A stretch of 64,000 nt of DNA from CAYMCQ01 sp964389025 (GCA_964389025.1 CAYMCQ010000008.1:18734-82733), one strand, 5' to 3'; numbered from the stretch's first letter, positions 1-9,150 are shown. Notes: generated from the sequence alone by a model not told the origin. Numbers and translations are program-made.

Positions 1-1
1 G

Positions 2-1111
2 CCAAAATTTCCGCTGCGCCTTGCGGTCTGCGAGCAGTGTTGGCTCCTGCAAATCACCGACCTGGTTCCGCCAGTCCAGCTTTTCTCCGAGTATCTTTAT
101 TTCTCGTCGTTTTCGGACGCGCTGCTGAAACATTCGCGCGAATCGGCGGAGCGTTACGCAAAGGAATTCTCGCTCGACGGTCAAAGCCACGTCGTGGAAA
201 TCGCCAGCAATGACGGCTATCTGCTTCAAAATTTTCAACGCGCAAAAATTCCCTGCACCGGCATCGAGCCGGCGGCGAACATCGCCAAAGTCGCGCGGGA
301 AAAAGGAATCGAAACCGTCGGGGAATTTTTCAGCAATGACCTCGCGAAAAAACTTTCCGGCGAGACATGCCAGGCTGATTTGATTCTCGGCAACAACGTT
401 TTTGCCCACGCGCCGGAGACGAATGATTTCACGGCGGGACTGGCGACGCTGCTGAAGCCGAAGGGCCGCGTTGTCCTGGAATTTCCATATGCCGTTGACC
501 TTATCGAGCACACGGAGTTCGACACGATTTATCACGAGCATGTTTTTTATTTCACCGTCACAGCCCTGAAGCCGTTGTTCGAGCGGCATGGAATGACGAT
601 TTTCCGCGTCGAGAGAATTCCGATTCACGGCGGCTCGCTTCGCCTTTTTGCATGTCATTCAGGCGGGCATCCGGTCGAGGCGTCGGTGACGGGGCTGCTC
701 GAAGAGGAAAGGCGCAAAGGCATCAGTTCGTTGCGCTACTACGAAGGCTTCGCCAGCCAGGTCCGCGAAATCAAACGCGCGCTCTGCGATCTGCTGGCGC
801 GGCTCAAAAAGGAGGGCAAGAGCGTGGCGGCTTACGGCGCGTCGGCAAAAGGCAGCACGCTGTTGAACTACTTTGGCATCGGCAAGGAACAGCTTGATTT
901 CGTCGTAGACCGTAGCACGCACAAGCAGGGACGCCTCACGCCCGGCACGCACATTCCCATCGTTGGGCCGGAAAAACTTTTGGAGAAACAACCGGACTAT
1001 ACGCTGTTGCTGACCTGGAATTTTGCCGATGAAATTCTCGGCCAGCAAAAAGCCTATCGCGACCAGGGCGGCAAGTTCATCGTGCCGATTCCGAAGGTGA
1101 AGGTGGCTTGA
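2..1111 (+). CDS. C-methyltransferase of sugar-nucleotide type (5' truncated by window edge)
   Basis: The reading frame is open from the window edge, so the N-terminus lies outside; 369 residues are visible. The first residues keep a C-x2-C pair (CEQC) of the zinc-binding N-terminal domain of this family. A SAM-binding motif follows (VEIASNDGYLL), and the C-terminal domain carries the family signature GASAKGSTLLNY. This three-part order matches the NDP-hexose C-methyltransferases (TylCIII type) that add methyl groups to keto-sugars on nucleotide carriers. It sits upstream of an RmlC-like epimerase and an SDR enzyme on the same strand, which fits a deoxysugar or modified-sugar pathway. The exact substrate cannot be read from the sequence. 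Other carbon or oxygen methyltransferases of the same fold are possible. Confidence 0.85.
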   Translation, partial: PKFPLRLAVCEQCWLLQITDLVPPVQLFSEYLYFSSFSDALLKHSRESAERYAKEFSLDGQSHVVEIASNDGYLLQNFQRAKIPCTGIEPAANIAKVAREKGIETVGEFFSNDLAKKLSGETCQADLILGNNVFAHAPETNDFTAGLATLLKPKGRVVLEFPYAVDLIEHTEFDTIYHEHVFYFTVTALKPLFERHGMTIFRVERIPIHGGSLRLFACHSGGHPVEASVTGLLEEERRKGISSLRYYEGFASQVREIKRALCDLLARLKKEGKSVAAYGASAKGSTLLNYFGIGKEQLDFVVDRSTHKQGRLTPGTHIPIVGPEKLLEKQPDYTLLLTWNFADEILGQQKAYRDQGGKFIVPIPKVKVA

Positions 1112-1113
1112 GT

Positions 1114-1340
1114 TTAACCACGGATGGACACGGATAAACACGGATGTTGTGAACCAGATACTCCCTCTCCTCCATCGGATGGAGGAGAGGGCCGGGGAGA
1201 GGAGGCGCGTTTTCTCGGATGTCCCCTCTCCTCGGTCCTCTCCCCACTCCTTCGTCGTGGGGAGAGGAAGAAAAAATCTTTGGGCGTCTCGCCGGGTGAG
1301 GGGAAATTATCCGTGTCCATCCGTGTCTATCCGTGGTAAA
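1114..1340. repeat. Inverted-repeat element with tandem CACGGATGGA-like arms
   Basis: The left arm (1114-1146) repeats a roughly 10-base unit (cacggatgga, cacggataaa). The right arm (1309-1340) is its imperfect reverse complement. Between them lie a perfect 13-bp stem with a CGG loop (1163-1191) and a 10-bp stem CTCTCCCCAC/GTGGGGAGAG (1238-1266). No convincing gene is present. It looks like a non-coding MITE-like element between the methyltransferase and the epimerase. Confidence 0.75.
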
Positions 1341-1349
1341 AATTTTTGA

Positions 1350-1886
1350 ATGAAGTTTTCCGAGACATCTCTGGTCGGACTTTGGGTGATTGACCTCGAA
1401 CTGCGCGAGGACGAACGCGGATTTCTGGCGCGGACGTTCTGCGAAAAGGAATTTTCCGGACAGGGCCTGAACACGCACTGGCCACAGTGCAATCTCACGC
1501 TCACGAAAAAGCGCGGCATGATCCGCGGGATGCACTTTCAAGCCGAGCCGAAGCCGGAGGTCAAACTCATCCGCTGCGCGCGCGGCGCGATCTTTGATGT
1601 GCTCGTGGACGTGAGGCGTGGCTCGCCGACGTTTGGCAAGTGGGAAGGTTTCGAGCTGAGCGCGGAAAATCATCGCACGCTTTATGTGCCTGGCGGTTTC
1701 GCGCACGGATTCCAATGTCTCGTGGACAACTGCGAGGTGTTTTATCAGATGTCGGAATTCTATTTCGCGGATCTGGCGCGCGGCATCCGCTTCAACGATC
1801 CGCAAGTCGGAATCAGATGGCCGATTGCGAATCCGCTATTGTCCGAGCGGGATAAAAATCTTCCGTTGCTCGCGGAATTGCGGTGA
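1350..1886 (+). CDS. dTDP-4-dehydrorhamnose 3,5-epimerase-like protein (RmlC family)
   Basis: The 178-residue product is the usual length for RmlC cupins, which epimerise C3 and C5 of 4-keto-6-deoxy sugar nucleotides. The core motif RGMIRGMHFQ places the catalytic base at His62. Tyr132 and Tyr138 fall where the catalytic acid is expected, and the C-terminal LSERDKNLP motif carries the conserved Asp. It lies in the same direction as the C-methyltransferase and the following SDR gene. RmlA, RmlB and RmlD are not in the window, so rhamnose synthesis itself is not shown; the enzyme may act only at C3 or C5 in another deoxysugar route. The gene starts directly after the right arm of the preceding repeat. 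No strong ribosome binding site is seen. Confidence 0.88.
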   Translation: MKFSETSLVGLWVIDLELREDERGFLARTFCEKEFSGQGLNTHWPQCNLTLTKKRGMIRGMHFQAEPKPEVKLIRCARGAIFDVLVDVRRGSPTFGKWEGFELSAENHRTLYVPGGFAHGFQCLVDNCEVFYQMSEFYFADLARGIRFNDPQVGIRWPIANPLLSERDKNLPLLAELR

Positions 1887-1912
1887 AACAACTTATGCGC
1901 GAAATGCCGCCA

Positions 1913-2004
1913 GGTTTTGGAGTGCGCCAGACCTCTGGCGCTTTGTCTGTGAGCGTGAGTTTTGAAAGCGGCAGAGGACAGCCGCAGTCCAGGACGCAAG
2001 CGCG
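1913..2004. repeat. REP-like paired-hairpin repeat, copy 1
   Basis: Two short palindromes occur here: GCGCCAG-ACCT-CTGGCGC, and an imperfect one around GGCAGAGGACAGCCGC. The whole stretch aligns base for base, with scattered differences, to the reverse complement of 18151-18244 from GGTTTTGGAGTGCG through to the terminal CGCG. Two copies in opposite orientation 16 kb apart mark it as a dispersed element. Confidence 0.75.
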
Positions 2005-2025
2005 TGCTGTTGCCGGATTGGCCAA

Positions 2026-2931
2026 ATGAAAATTCTACTGACAGGCCCCACGGGATTCATCGGCTCGGCGTTCACGCTGCTGGCGTTGTCGCGCGGGCAT
2101 CGGATCGCCGGGCTTGCGCTGCCGGAGGAAAAAATCCCGCCGCATTTGCCGCCGCACGAAAATCTGCGCTGGCTTCGCGGCACGTTGGACGATGCGCCAT
2201 GGCGCGAGATCGAGGAATTCGGTGCGGACGTTTGCATCCACATGGCGTGGATCACGACACCGGGAATTTATCTGGAGTCGCCGGAGAATTTTAAGTTTCG
2301 CGACGCGAGTTTGAAGTTTTTGCGCGAAGTGAACCGGCTTGGAACAAATCACATCGTCGGCTTGGGAACTTGCGTGGAATATCAAATCACAAACGAAATT
2401 TTGTCCGAGGACAAAACGCCAGTCGAGCCAACGACGCCTTACGCGCAGTGCAAAAACGATTTGCGAGTCGCGCTGGAGAAGGAGGCGACGGAGCGTGGGT
2501 TTGTTTTTGCGTGGACGCGCGTTTTTTATCCGTATGGACCACGCGAGCATCCCTCGCGGCTGTGCAGTTCCATCATCCAAAAACTTTCGCGTGATGAAAA
2601 AATCGTTCTGAAAACGCCGGACAGCACGAAGGATTACATATTCATCGAAGACCTCGCGGGGGCGTTGCTGACGGTTGTGGAGAAAAAATTCAGCGGCGCG
2701 ATCAATCTCGGGACGGGCGTGGGCGTGAGCGTGAAAGAAATCGCGACGACGTTGGAAGAAATTTTGGACAAGCGCGGACTGGTTGAAACAGCGAATCCGC
2801 CGCAGACGGATCCGCTCGGGTTCGTCGTTGCAGATGTGGGCAAGCTCAAATCGCTAGGTTGGAGACAGTGTGTGACGATGGAGGATGGATTGAAGCGGCT
2901 GGTCGAAGAAGTCCAAGTTCCAACGAAATAA
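2026..2931 (+). CDS. NAD-dependent epimerase/dehydratase (SDR family)
   Basis: The 301-residue product begins with an N-terminal Rossmann motif GPTGFIG (residues 7-13) and has the active-site pair Tyr139-x3-Lys143 (YAQCK). This is the extended SDR fold used for nucleotide-sugar 4-epimerisation, reduction or dehydration. A Thr/Ser partner for the catalytic pair is plausible at GLGTCVEY. It follows the RmlC-like gene on the same strand and so likely works on the same sugar nucleotide, perhaps as a 4-ketoreductase. The substrate cannot be deduced. It ends 9 bases before the convergent methyltransferase gene. Confidence 0.85.
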   Translation: MKILLTGPTGFIGSAFTLLALSRGHRIAGLALPEEKIPPHLPPHENLRWLRGTLDDAPWREIEEFGADVCIHMAWITTPGIYLESPENFKFRDASLKFLREVNRLGTNHIVGLGTCVEYQITNEILSEDKTPVEPTTPYAQCKNDLRVALEKEATERGFVFAWTRVFYPYGPREHPSRLCSSIIQKLSRDEKIVLKTPDSTKDYIFIEDLAGALLTVVEKKFSGAINLGTGVGVSVKEIATTLEEILDKRGLVETANPPQTDPLGFVVADVGKLKSLGWRQCVTMEDGLKRLVEEVQVPTK

Positions 2932-2940
2932 TCTCCCGCG

Positions 2941-3978
2941 CTACTTCCTGGCAATGAGCAACAACTCATCACCGGCGTCGGGATTGGCTCGCAGCGCGAG
3001 GCGCTCGCGAAGCTGGAAAATGATTCCGTGAAGCAGGCAGAGCGGTTTTCCCAAATCGGCCATGCTTGAACGGCCCGTGCGGCGAATTTGGCGGCTCATT
3101 GCGCCGTAAACCCAGGCCGTCCGCACGGTCGTTTCGAGCCGCTGGACATGGAAGCCTTCACGTTCCGCCAGTTTGCGAAGTGTCTTGCGGCTGAACAGAA
3201 CCAGGTGGCGCGGCGGATCCAGATTCAGCCAGGCTTTGCCGAAATGCGCATGTCCAAAGCTCTCCACGTTCGGCGTCAGAACGACCAGAATCCCGCCCGG
3301 TTTCAGGATGCGATAAGATTCGCGCAGCAACGCCGCCGGGTCATGGACGTGCTCAATGACGTGCGCCGTGTGCACGGCGTCGAAGTGATCGCCCGGATAT
3401 TTTTGTTCGTGCAACGTGCCGAGATCTACGCGCACGCCGCGAGCTTGCGCGGCGCTCACGGCTTTCGGATCAATCTCCTGCCCGCGCGCTTCCCAACCCA
3501 TGTCCTGCATCCGCTTGAGCAGAACTCCGGCGCCGCAACCGACATCCAACACGCGACTAGGCGAGTTTGGCGCGGGCAGATACATCGCCGCCGAATCCAA
3601 TTCCGCGCGACCGCCCGGATGCAGCATCGCCAGCGGCCAGAGCAACGAAGTCCCTGCCGGGCCGGTGCCCTGTCTGTAGTTGAAGCGATGCCGCAGGTAA
3701 CTTTTCCAAACCGCCCAGCACGCGTTGCTGATCAAGCCGGCCAGCGGCGTCGGCTGGTTGTGGGTGTAGTAAGCCTCATAAACTTTGCCGATGTCTTCCT
3801 CGGTCGGCACCGGGTCGAGCCAGACGAGGCCGCAGCCAGGGCGGGGGCATTTTCGCTGGTTCCAGATTCCGGGCGCATTGAAGACGCAGTCACGGAAATT
3901 TTCGTAAAGCAATTGTCCCGCTGCGCCGCACAAGCGGCAGTTCGGTTCGGCGCGGGTGAGGATTGGTTCGTTCGCCAT
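2941..3978 (-). CDS. Class I SAM-dependent methyltransferase with N-terminal cysteine cluster
   Basis: The 345-residue protein has a SAM-binding motif I VLDVGCGAGVL and a motif-III-like LKPGGILVVLTPN, the Methyltransf_11/23 pattern. The N-terminal 60 residues carry two cysteine pairs (CRLCG and CPRPGCG) that look like a zinc-binding module, as in many methyltransferases of glycan clusters. The acceptor is unknown; a sugar or lipid-linked glycan is inferred from the neighbouring glycosyltransferases. It is convergent with the upstream SDR gene and about 90 bases downstream of a GT2 gene on the same strand. The start at the ATG ending at 3978 places the CRLC motif near residue 15. Confidence 0.82.
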   Translation of the reverse strand: MANEPILTRAEPNCRLCGAAGQLLYENFRDCVFNAPGIWNQRKCPRPGCGLVWLDPVPTEEDIGKVYEAYYTHNQPTPLAGLISNACWAVWKSYLRHRFNYRQGTGPAGTSLLWPLAMLHPGGRAELDSAAMYLPAPNSPSRVLDVGCGAGVLLKRMQDMGWEARGQEIDPKAVSAAQARGVRVDLGTLHEQKYPGDHFDAVHTAHVIEHVHDPAALLRESYRILKPGGILVVLTPNVESFGHAHFGKAWLNLDPPRHLVLFSRKTLRKLAEREGFHVQRLETTVRTAWVYGAMSRQIRRTGRSSMADLGKPLCLLHGIIFQLRERLALRANPDAGDELLLIARK

Positions 3979-4066
3979 TGCAGGGATTAGTTGAAGCAGA
4001 CGAACGCTCTCTTGCGTTCAGTCTTGTTTGAATTGGGGCCGGGACTCGGGTTCACGGTCATGGGTT

Positions 4067-5038
4067 TCAACCGTAAATATTCTTCGGATGCTTCTTCCGC
4101 CTGCCGAGGCCATACACGAACACGTCGCGCGCATGAACGAGCGCCTGCCCCATATACCACGCCAGCGGCCCGCTGATTTCCTTCGCTGCACGCACGATCT
4201 GCCGCGAGTAATCAGGATTCTTCTGCTCGCGAAAACGCTTGGCCTTGATGCCGGAGCGGACGGCGAAGAGGCCTTTGAGCTTGAATTGACGGACGGGATC
4301 ACCGCCCGCGCCGCGCAGTTGCTCGATCATTTGCATGACGCGCCATTCGTCGAGGACAAGCGATTGGAGTTGCGGGGCGAATGTCGAGGTGGCGTTCGCG
4401 CCGTGCCAGCGATACTGCACGAGCGGTTGTTGCGCGCATACGATTTTTTTGCAGTGCTTGCCGAATTCCGCCCAGAACATCATGTCCGCCAGAATCGGCA
4501 GATCCATGCGGAACGCGCAGGGCGTTTTCTGATAGTTCGTCTTGAGCAATGAGCCGCTGAACGCCTGGTTCGCGATCTCGGCTTTTTTCAGGAGAAAATT
4601 TGCAACGTCCTGCACTTCGATTCCGCCGGTAATTTTGCCCGACAGGCTGAGGCGTTTGTTGTTCTCGTCAATCCGCTCGTCCAGCGCGTAGCCCAGCCCG
4701 AAACCGCGGCAGTCGTCGAGCGCGCGCGTCAGCGTGGCGTAATATTCCGGCGAGACCATGTCGTCGGCGCAGATCAGGTGGAGGTATTCGGTTTCGGGCG
4801 CGAATTCCAGCGCGCGATTGCAATTGCCGAAGCAGCCGAGGTTCGCCTCGTTCTGCCGCCACTCGACACGGATAGGTTTGAACTCCTTGACAAGCTGCTC
4901 GGTCTTGTCCGTGGAACGATTATCCGACACGATCACGCGATCCGGTCGCAAAGTCTGGTTCGCGATGGACTGGAGCGTCTGCACGATAAAATCCGCACCG
5001 TTGTAAACGGGAATGACGGTGATGATCTTCGCTTTCAT
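4067..5038 (-). CDS. Family 2 glycosyltransferase
   Basis: The 323-residue GT-A enzyme starts with the family 2 signature TVIPVYNGADFIVQTLQSI, followed by SDNRSTDKT and the metal/nucleotide-binding region LICADDM. Such enzymes transfer a sugar from a nucleotide donor to a growing glycan on the cytoplasmic face. No membrane segments are obvious. The C-terminal third is basic (GLGRRKKHPK near the end), which may favour membrane association. It lies among methyltransferases and other GT2 genes and is part of the glycan locus. Donor and acceptor are unknown. Confidence 0.88.
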   Translation of the reverse strand: MKAKIITVIPVYNGADFIVQTLQSIANQTLRPDRVIVSDNRSTDKTEQLVKEFKPIRVEWRQNEANLGCFGNCNRALEFAPETEYLHLICADDMVSPEYYATLTRALDDCRGFGLGYALDERIDENNKRLSLSGKITGGIEVQDVANFLLKKAEIANQAFSGSLLKTNYQKTPCAFRMDLPILADMMFWAEFGKHCKKIVCAQQPLVQYRWHGANATSTFAPQLQSLVLDEWRVMQMIEQLRGAGGDPVRQFKLKGLFAVRSGIKAKRFREQKNPDYSRQIVRAAKEISGPLAWYMGQALVHARDVFVYGLGRRKKHPKNIYG

Positions 5039-5200
5039 CCCGGCAGCTTAAGCAAGAGTGAAAGCCACTACAATCCCACAAAACGCGCGGAGAAAGTTCT
5101 GTATCAAAGGCCAAAAAAGTAAGGCGATGTTGCAACTTGTTTTGCAGTCGTTGAATCATTTACGCTGGTTTCGCGAATTAATCGTTATCGTAACGCCCGC

Positions 5201-5899
5201 ATGATTCTTCATAAACTTTTACTGCGCTATGCCAGGCATGGCGACGATGCAGCGTTTTATTCAATGCAGGCGGATGATGCGATTCGATGGATTGCCGATA
5301 GCGAGGTGAAACTTGGGCCGGGAACGCGGGCGCTCGATTTGGGTTGCGGCCATGGAATCCTGGGTGCTGAACTTGCCAAACGCGGTTGCGAAGTCGTCTT
5401 CGCTGATGAAAGCAACATCCTGCTGCCCGGTGTTCAGGGGACGTTTCGAGCGTTCAACATCGACAAGCAAAACCTGGCCGAGCTGGGGGAGTATGACCTG
5501 GTGATTTGTTCCAACGTTTTTGAACATCTCGCAAAGCCGGATCAGCTTATCGCTTCAGCGCATCACATCTTGAAAAACGGCGGCGTTTTCTTTTTGAGCT
5601 GGACGAACTGGCTCTCCATTTGGGGCGGGCATGAATTCTCACCGTTCCATTATTTCGGACCTCACACAGGGCATCGGCTCTGGGACAAACTGATCCGGCG
5701 GCCACGAAAACACACGCCATTTGAAAACCTCTTTCCCACTTACATCGGCAAAACTTTCCGCATGATTCACCGTAATCCCCGCCTGCGCATCAAGCGCGCA
5801 GCCCCGCGGTATTACACGGAATTCCCATTCGTCGTGCGAATCCCGGTCGTCCGGGAATTTGCCGCATGGAACTGCGCCGTGCTGATGGAAAGAGTTTAA
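5201..5899 (+). CDS. Class I SAM-dependent methyltransferase
   Basis: The 232-residue protein shows a clear SAM-binding loop ALDLGCGHGILGAELAKRG with an acidic residue following (VVFADES). A post-motif ICSNVFEHL matches the Methyltransf_11-type fold. The C-terminal half (Trp, Arg and Tyr rich) is not recognisable and may hold the acceptor site. The gene overlaps the convergent glycosyltransferase by four bases at the stops (5896-5899). A role in methylating a glycan is inferred only from position. Confidence 0.78.
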   Translation: MILHKLLLRYARHGDDAAFYSMQADDAIRWIADSEVKLGPGTRALDLGCGHGILGAELAKRGCEVVFADESNILLPGVQGTFRAFNIDKQNLAELGEYDLVICSNVFEHLAKPDQLIASAHHILKNGGVFFLSWTNWLSIWGGHEFSPFHYFGPHTGHRLWDKLIRRPRKHTPFENLFPTYIGKTFRMIHRNPRLRIKRAAPRYYTEFPFVVRIPVVREFAAWNCAVLMERV

Positions 5900-6873
5900 G
5901 AGGGCGCGTTGTTTGCGGGCCTGTGGGTGTAGAAAATCTTCAGGCACAGCCGCGCAAACCACGTCGGCAAAATCTTTTTCGCGCCCAGTTCCGCGCTGCG
6001 CCGCAACGCACGCCGAAGCAGCGTGAAATTGAAAAAGTGCCGGTATTCGCGCCGGCCAAGGACGAGCTTCAACAGCGGCATCGAGAATAACGACAAGTCT
6101 CCTGACTCGCGAATGCGCGGCATCACGTCCGCGTATTTTTCAGAGTTCAAAAGGTTCAGCAGATGGATCAGAACCTCGCGATGCTGGGATTTCCTGCTGC
6201 CGGATTGGAAAAAAGACCCCGGCAACAGATTTGCCGTGGAGAGAACTTCGGGGATGTAACAAATCCCGTCGCGAAATCCGGTGATATACATTGCGAACCA
6301 GTCCGCGTGCCAGCGGAGTTCAGACGGAAAGCAACCCGCTTTGATGAGCGGTTCGCGTTTCTGAACGCAGCTCGACGTCACAATGAAAAGCTTTCCTTTC
6401 TTCCCGAGTTTTACCATTTCGTCCGGCGAAAAATAGCAGGCCTGACCGCCCATGCTTTGGGCCATTTGCCAGACCAATCCCGAAAAGGTCTCGCGCCATT
6501 CGGTAATCGCGCAGCAAAACGCCGCCTGCGGATACCGGATGAGCATTCGCAACGACTTTTCAAAGAGGCCCGGCACGATCTCGTCGTCCGCCGAGGCGAT
6601 GTAGATGTATTCACCGCGCGACAGCGCAATGCCTTTGTTGATGTTGGCCATCACGCCGAGATTTTTTTCGTTCTGGACGAGGCGAATCAGAGGATGTTGC
6701 GCAGCAAAACGCCGGATCACTTCCACGCTGTTGTCGGTGGAGCAATCGTCGAGCACGATGACTTCGAGCGGCGGAACAGACTGGTTGAGAATCGCCGAAA
6801 GCGACGTTTCGAGATACTTCGCGTGATTGTAGTTTGGGACAATGACTGAGAGGTTCGGCAGTGAAGAAGCCAT
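5896..6873 (-). CDS. Family 2 glycosyltransferase, paralogue of the 17.1-kb gene
   Basis: The 325-residue GT-A protein has LSVIVPNYNHAKYLETSL at its start, then DDCSTDNS and the ASADDEI segment that should hold the DXD-like metal site. It is closely similar over its whole length to the plus-strand enzyme at 17074-18027 (shared VPNYNHA, DDCSTDNS, NEKN and SADDE/AADDE motifs), so the two are duplicates at the two ends of the glycan operon. The ATG ending at 6873 is preferred over an adjacent GTG one codon upstream. It lies 31 bases downstream of the radical SAM gene and probably belongs to the same transcript. Acceptor and donor are unknown. Confidence 0.87.
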   Translation of the reverse strand: MASSLPNLSVIVPNYNHAKYLETSLSAILNQSVPPLEVIVLDDCSTDNSVEVIRRFAAQHPLIRLVQNEKNLGVMANINKGIALSRGEYIYIASADDEIVPGLFEKSLRMLIRYPQAAFCCAITEWRETFSGLVWQMAQSMGGQACYFSPDEMVKLGKKGKLFIVTSSCVQKREPLIKAGCFPSELRWHADWFAMYITGFRDGICYIPEVLSTANLLPGSFFQSGSRKSQHREVLIHLLNLLNSEKYADVMPRIRESGDLSLFSMPLLKLVLGRREYRHFFNFTLLRRALRRSAELGAKKILPTWFARLCLKIFYTHRPANNAPS

Positions 6874-6904
6874 CACTCGATGGATTTGAATTTTTGCCTG
6901 CCGC

Positions 6905-8029
6905 TCAGACGAACGCCAGATGCTGTGGCTCCGCGCCGACGGGGTGCTTGAGGTCGAGCTTGCCCTTGACGATGTTGTCGAGGACTTCGTTGACCTTGTG
7001 TTGCAGGCAAAGGCTGCCGCACATCTTTTGCGCGTTGAATTCCGGGCTGGCGAGGTAGTTCATCACTTCCCAGTAACGTTCGCTCTTCCAGATGTCCTTG
7101 AAACTTTCCTCGCAGATGTTGCCGATGTGAAACTTTTTGTATTTCTCGTTGAACAACATTCCGCACGGCGCAACGAGGCCGGAACCGGATATCTGCAACA
7201 GGAATGGCGCGCCGTAGCAGCGTTGATACGAGCGCGTGCCTTGCGCCTGGATTTTGCTCCACTTGACGGTGCATTGGTAGCCGGAGTCCGAATACGATTC
7301 TGCTTCGTGCAGCAAATCGCTCAACTTCGAGTAGCCTCGGTAATCCACGCCGAGGTCGCCGTCTTCGTTGTCGCTGCAATGCTTGATGACGAGATAGTCC
7401 GCGCGAAGTTCCTTGCCAAGCTTGGCGAGCGGCAGGATCTGGTCGGCATATTGAGGCATCAGAACCATCTGAAGGCCGATGGTGCAATTCAAGTTGTCGC
7501 GCTTTTTGATCTCGACCATGTGGCGGATGTTGTCCACGACGCGATGGAAAAAATCTTCCTTCACGCCCATGATTTCGGCGTAGCGATGCGCTTCGCCGGC
7601 GGAAATGTTCACGCGCAGATACGTCAGATGCGGCAAAACCTCCTCTGATTTGCTCCGGGTCAGAACGTAGGCGTTCGTGCCGCAGGCCATCGCGAGGCCG
7701 AGCGACGCGCCGTATTGACTGGCGAAAACGAAGGCTGGCGAGATGGTGCTTTCGCCATCGGAAACGAAGCTGACGCCCTTCACTCCGATCTCCGCACAGT
7801 CGTCGAGAAATCGTTTGATGATGTCCTTGTTGATGATGCTGCGGTCGTTCTCCTGAAGCATCGCGTAGCAGTAGTGACAGCCGTAGTTGCACGCGCGGGT
7901 CAGCGCCATGTCAATCGTGATGGGAGCGATGCGCTCGCCGCGCTGCCACGCGCGGACGCGTTCGTCGTGCCAGGCGATTTTTGTCCCGTCGAGGATCAGT
8001 TTTTCGATGTGTTCGGTCATTCCACTCAT
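6905..8029 (-). CDS. Radical SAM protein with SPASM-like C-terminus
   Basis: The 374-residue protein carries the 4Fe-4S motif C47-x3-C51-x2-C54 (CNYGCHYC) and a glycine-rich segment (SFVSDGE) typical of radical SAM cores. Its C-terminal cysteines (CYGAP, APCGM, MCGSLCLQH) resemble a SPASM or twitch auxiliary cluster region. Such enzymes perform radical chemistry on peptides, sugars or other metabolites. The start codon overlaps the stop of the unknown upstream gene as ATGA, and a near-perfect Shine-Dalgarno AAGGAG lies five bases ahead, fixing the start. Translational coupling suggests a shared task with that protein. Within a sugar operon, dehydration, epimerisation or deamination of a sugar is a reasonable guess only. 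Confidence 0.87.
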   Translation of the reverse strand: MSGMTEHIEKLILDGTKIAWHDERVRAWQRGERIAPITIDMALTRACNYGCHYCYAMLQENDRSIINKDIIKRFLDDCAEIGVKGVSFVSDGESTISPAFVFASQYGASLGLAMACGTNAYVLTRSKSEEVLPHLTYLRVNISAGEAHRYAEIMGVKEDFFHRVVDNIRHMVEIKKRDNLNCTIGLQMVLMPQYADQILPLAKLGKELRADYLVIKHCSDNEDGDLGVDYRGYSKLSDLLHEAESYSDSGYQCTVKWSKIQAQGTRSYQRCYGAPFLLQISGSGLVAPCGMLFNEKYKKFHIGNICEESFKDIWKSERYWEVMNYLASPEFNAQKMCGSLCLQHKVNEVLDNIVKGKLDLKHPVGAEPQHLAFV

Positions 8030-9135
8030 TTGGACTCCTTTTCGGTATGGTCGTGCTCGTGATGTTCAATCGTGCGGCGCAGGCTGCTCAAATCTTTTTT
8101 CTCTTCGCAAAAAACTTCGAGGCGCGGATCGCATTTTTGCCGCACAAGGCGTTCGAGGCTCAAGGCAAGCACGCGTTTTGTGGGCAGCGCAAGCTCGTCG
8201 CCGAACCGCACGGTCACGGCGTAGGCGTGCTTGCAATCAACCACCTGCACCTCGCCGTTCCGCAGGCCAAGCGCGGCTCCGTTGCTCGCGAGAACGGACG
8301 TAACGCGCTGCTCGCGTTCGGTCGGCGACAGTTTCGCCCACGATGGTTTCGGGCCGGGGTCGTAGAAATTCATTCCCGGGCGATAGTTGGTCGTTGAAGT
8401 CAGGTAATCGTCGAACAACCGCTTCATCAAAAGCGACGGCAGGCGGAAAATGGGATCGGCGTTCTGCGGCAGGACGATGCCGGAGATGGGATGCGTATGA
8501 GAGGGATCGCGCAGGGAAAATTCCAGCCGGATGACCGCGTGGTCTCTCGCCTCCAGAATCGGCAGGCCGATCAGCAATTCGCAGAGGCAATCCAGCACCG
8601 CGGCCATCGGGCCACGCGCCGCGCCATCAAAAACCGCGTCGGTGATGACATGGAGTTCCGGCTGCACTCCGCAGGCGAGCGACCAGCCTTCTCCGGTGAC
8701 GCGCAACGGAACAAAATTCTCCGGCAGCTTCAATGCGCGCTTGAACCGGATGTCCGCGAGACGCGCGCGGAGTTTTTGCAGATAGATCGGGCGAACGGAA
8801 CGGAACGCCGCCGTCTCCTGAAGCTTGGAAATTTTCAAAACGGTCGCATCTTTTTCCTCGACGCAGGCAACTTCACCGAGTCCCGCCAGTTTTTCCTTCA
8901 CCGTCGCGGACTGGTCGCCGAGAGTTTTGTTGGCGACGCGGACAGTCACGGAATCGCTGCCGCAAAGTTGCGCCGCCTCCACGAGACTGCTCAAGCTGCG
9001 GACGTGATCTTCGTCGGGAACCCAGGTGTCGAGCATCTCGTCCGCAGCTTTGAAGCCGCGCAGGTTCACGTCGAGATTCGCGCTGTAAGCCTCGACCAGT
9101 TTGTCGTAATCCAAAATTTTATCAGTGTTCGACAT
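8026..9135 (-). CDS. Protein of unknown function coupled to the radical SAM gene
   Basis: I do not recognise this 369-residue protein. It has no signal peptide or membrane helix and is of mixed composition, with an N-terminal region rich in acidic residues (DYDKLVEAY, WVPDEDH). The last residues form a histidine-rich tail (EHHEHDHTEK) that could bind metal. It overlaps the radical SAM gene by four bases (ATGA) and lies 15 bases after the aminotransferase stop, so it is almost certainly co-translated with both. A role as accessory or substrate-binding partner of the radical SAM enzyme is inferred from coupling alone. Confidence 0.75.
   Translation of the reverse strand: MSNTDKILDYDKLVEAYSANLDVNLRGFKAADEMLDTWVPDEDHVRSLSSLVEAAQLCGSDSVTVRVANKTLGDQSATVKEKLAGLGEVACVEEKDATVLKISKLQETAAFRSVRPIYLQKLRARLADIRFKRALKLPENFVPLRVTGEGWSLACGVQPELHVITDAVFDGAARGPMAAVLDCLCELLIGLPILEARDHAVIRLEFSLRDPSHTHPISGIVLPQNADPIFRLPSLLMKRLFDDYLTSTTNYRPGMNFYDPGPKPSWAKLSPTEREQRVTSVLASNGAALGLRNGEVQVVDCKHAYAVTVRFGDELALPTKRVLALSLERLVRQKCDPRLEVFCEEKKDLSSLRRTIEHHEHDHTEKESK
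8035..8040 (-). promoter_or_regulatory. Strong Shine-Dalgarno (AAGGAG) of the radical SAM gene
   Basis: AAGGAG on the minus strand lies five bases upstream of the ATG ending at 8029. Most genes in this window lack a clear ribosome binding site, so this one decides the start against an ATG three codons further in. Confidence 0.7.
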
Positions 9136-9150
9136 GCCGCTAAAAGGGAT

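Noticed and set aside
1350..2931. Complete dTDP-rhamnose pathway
   Set aside because: Only an RmlC-like gene and a generic SDR gene are seen; RmlA and RmlB are absent from the window.
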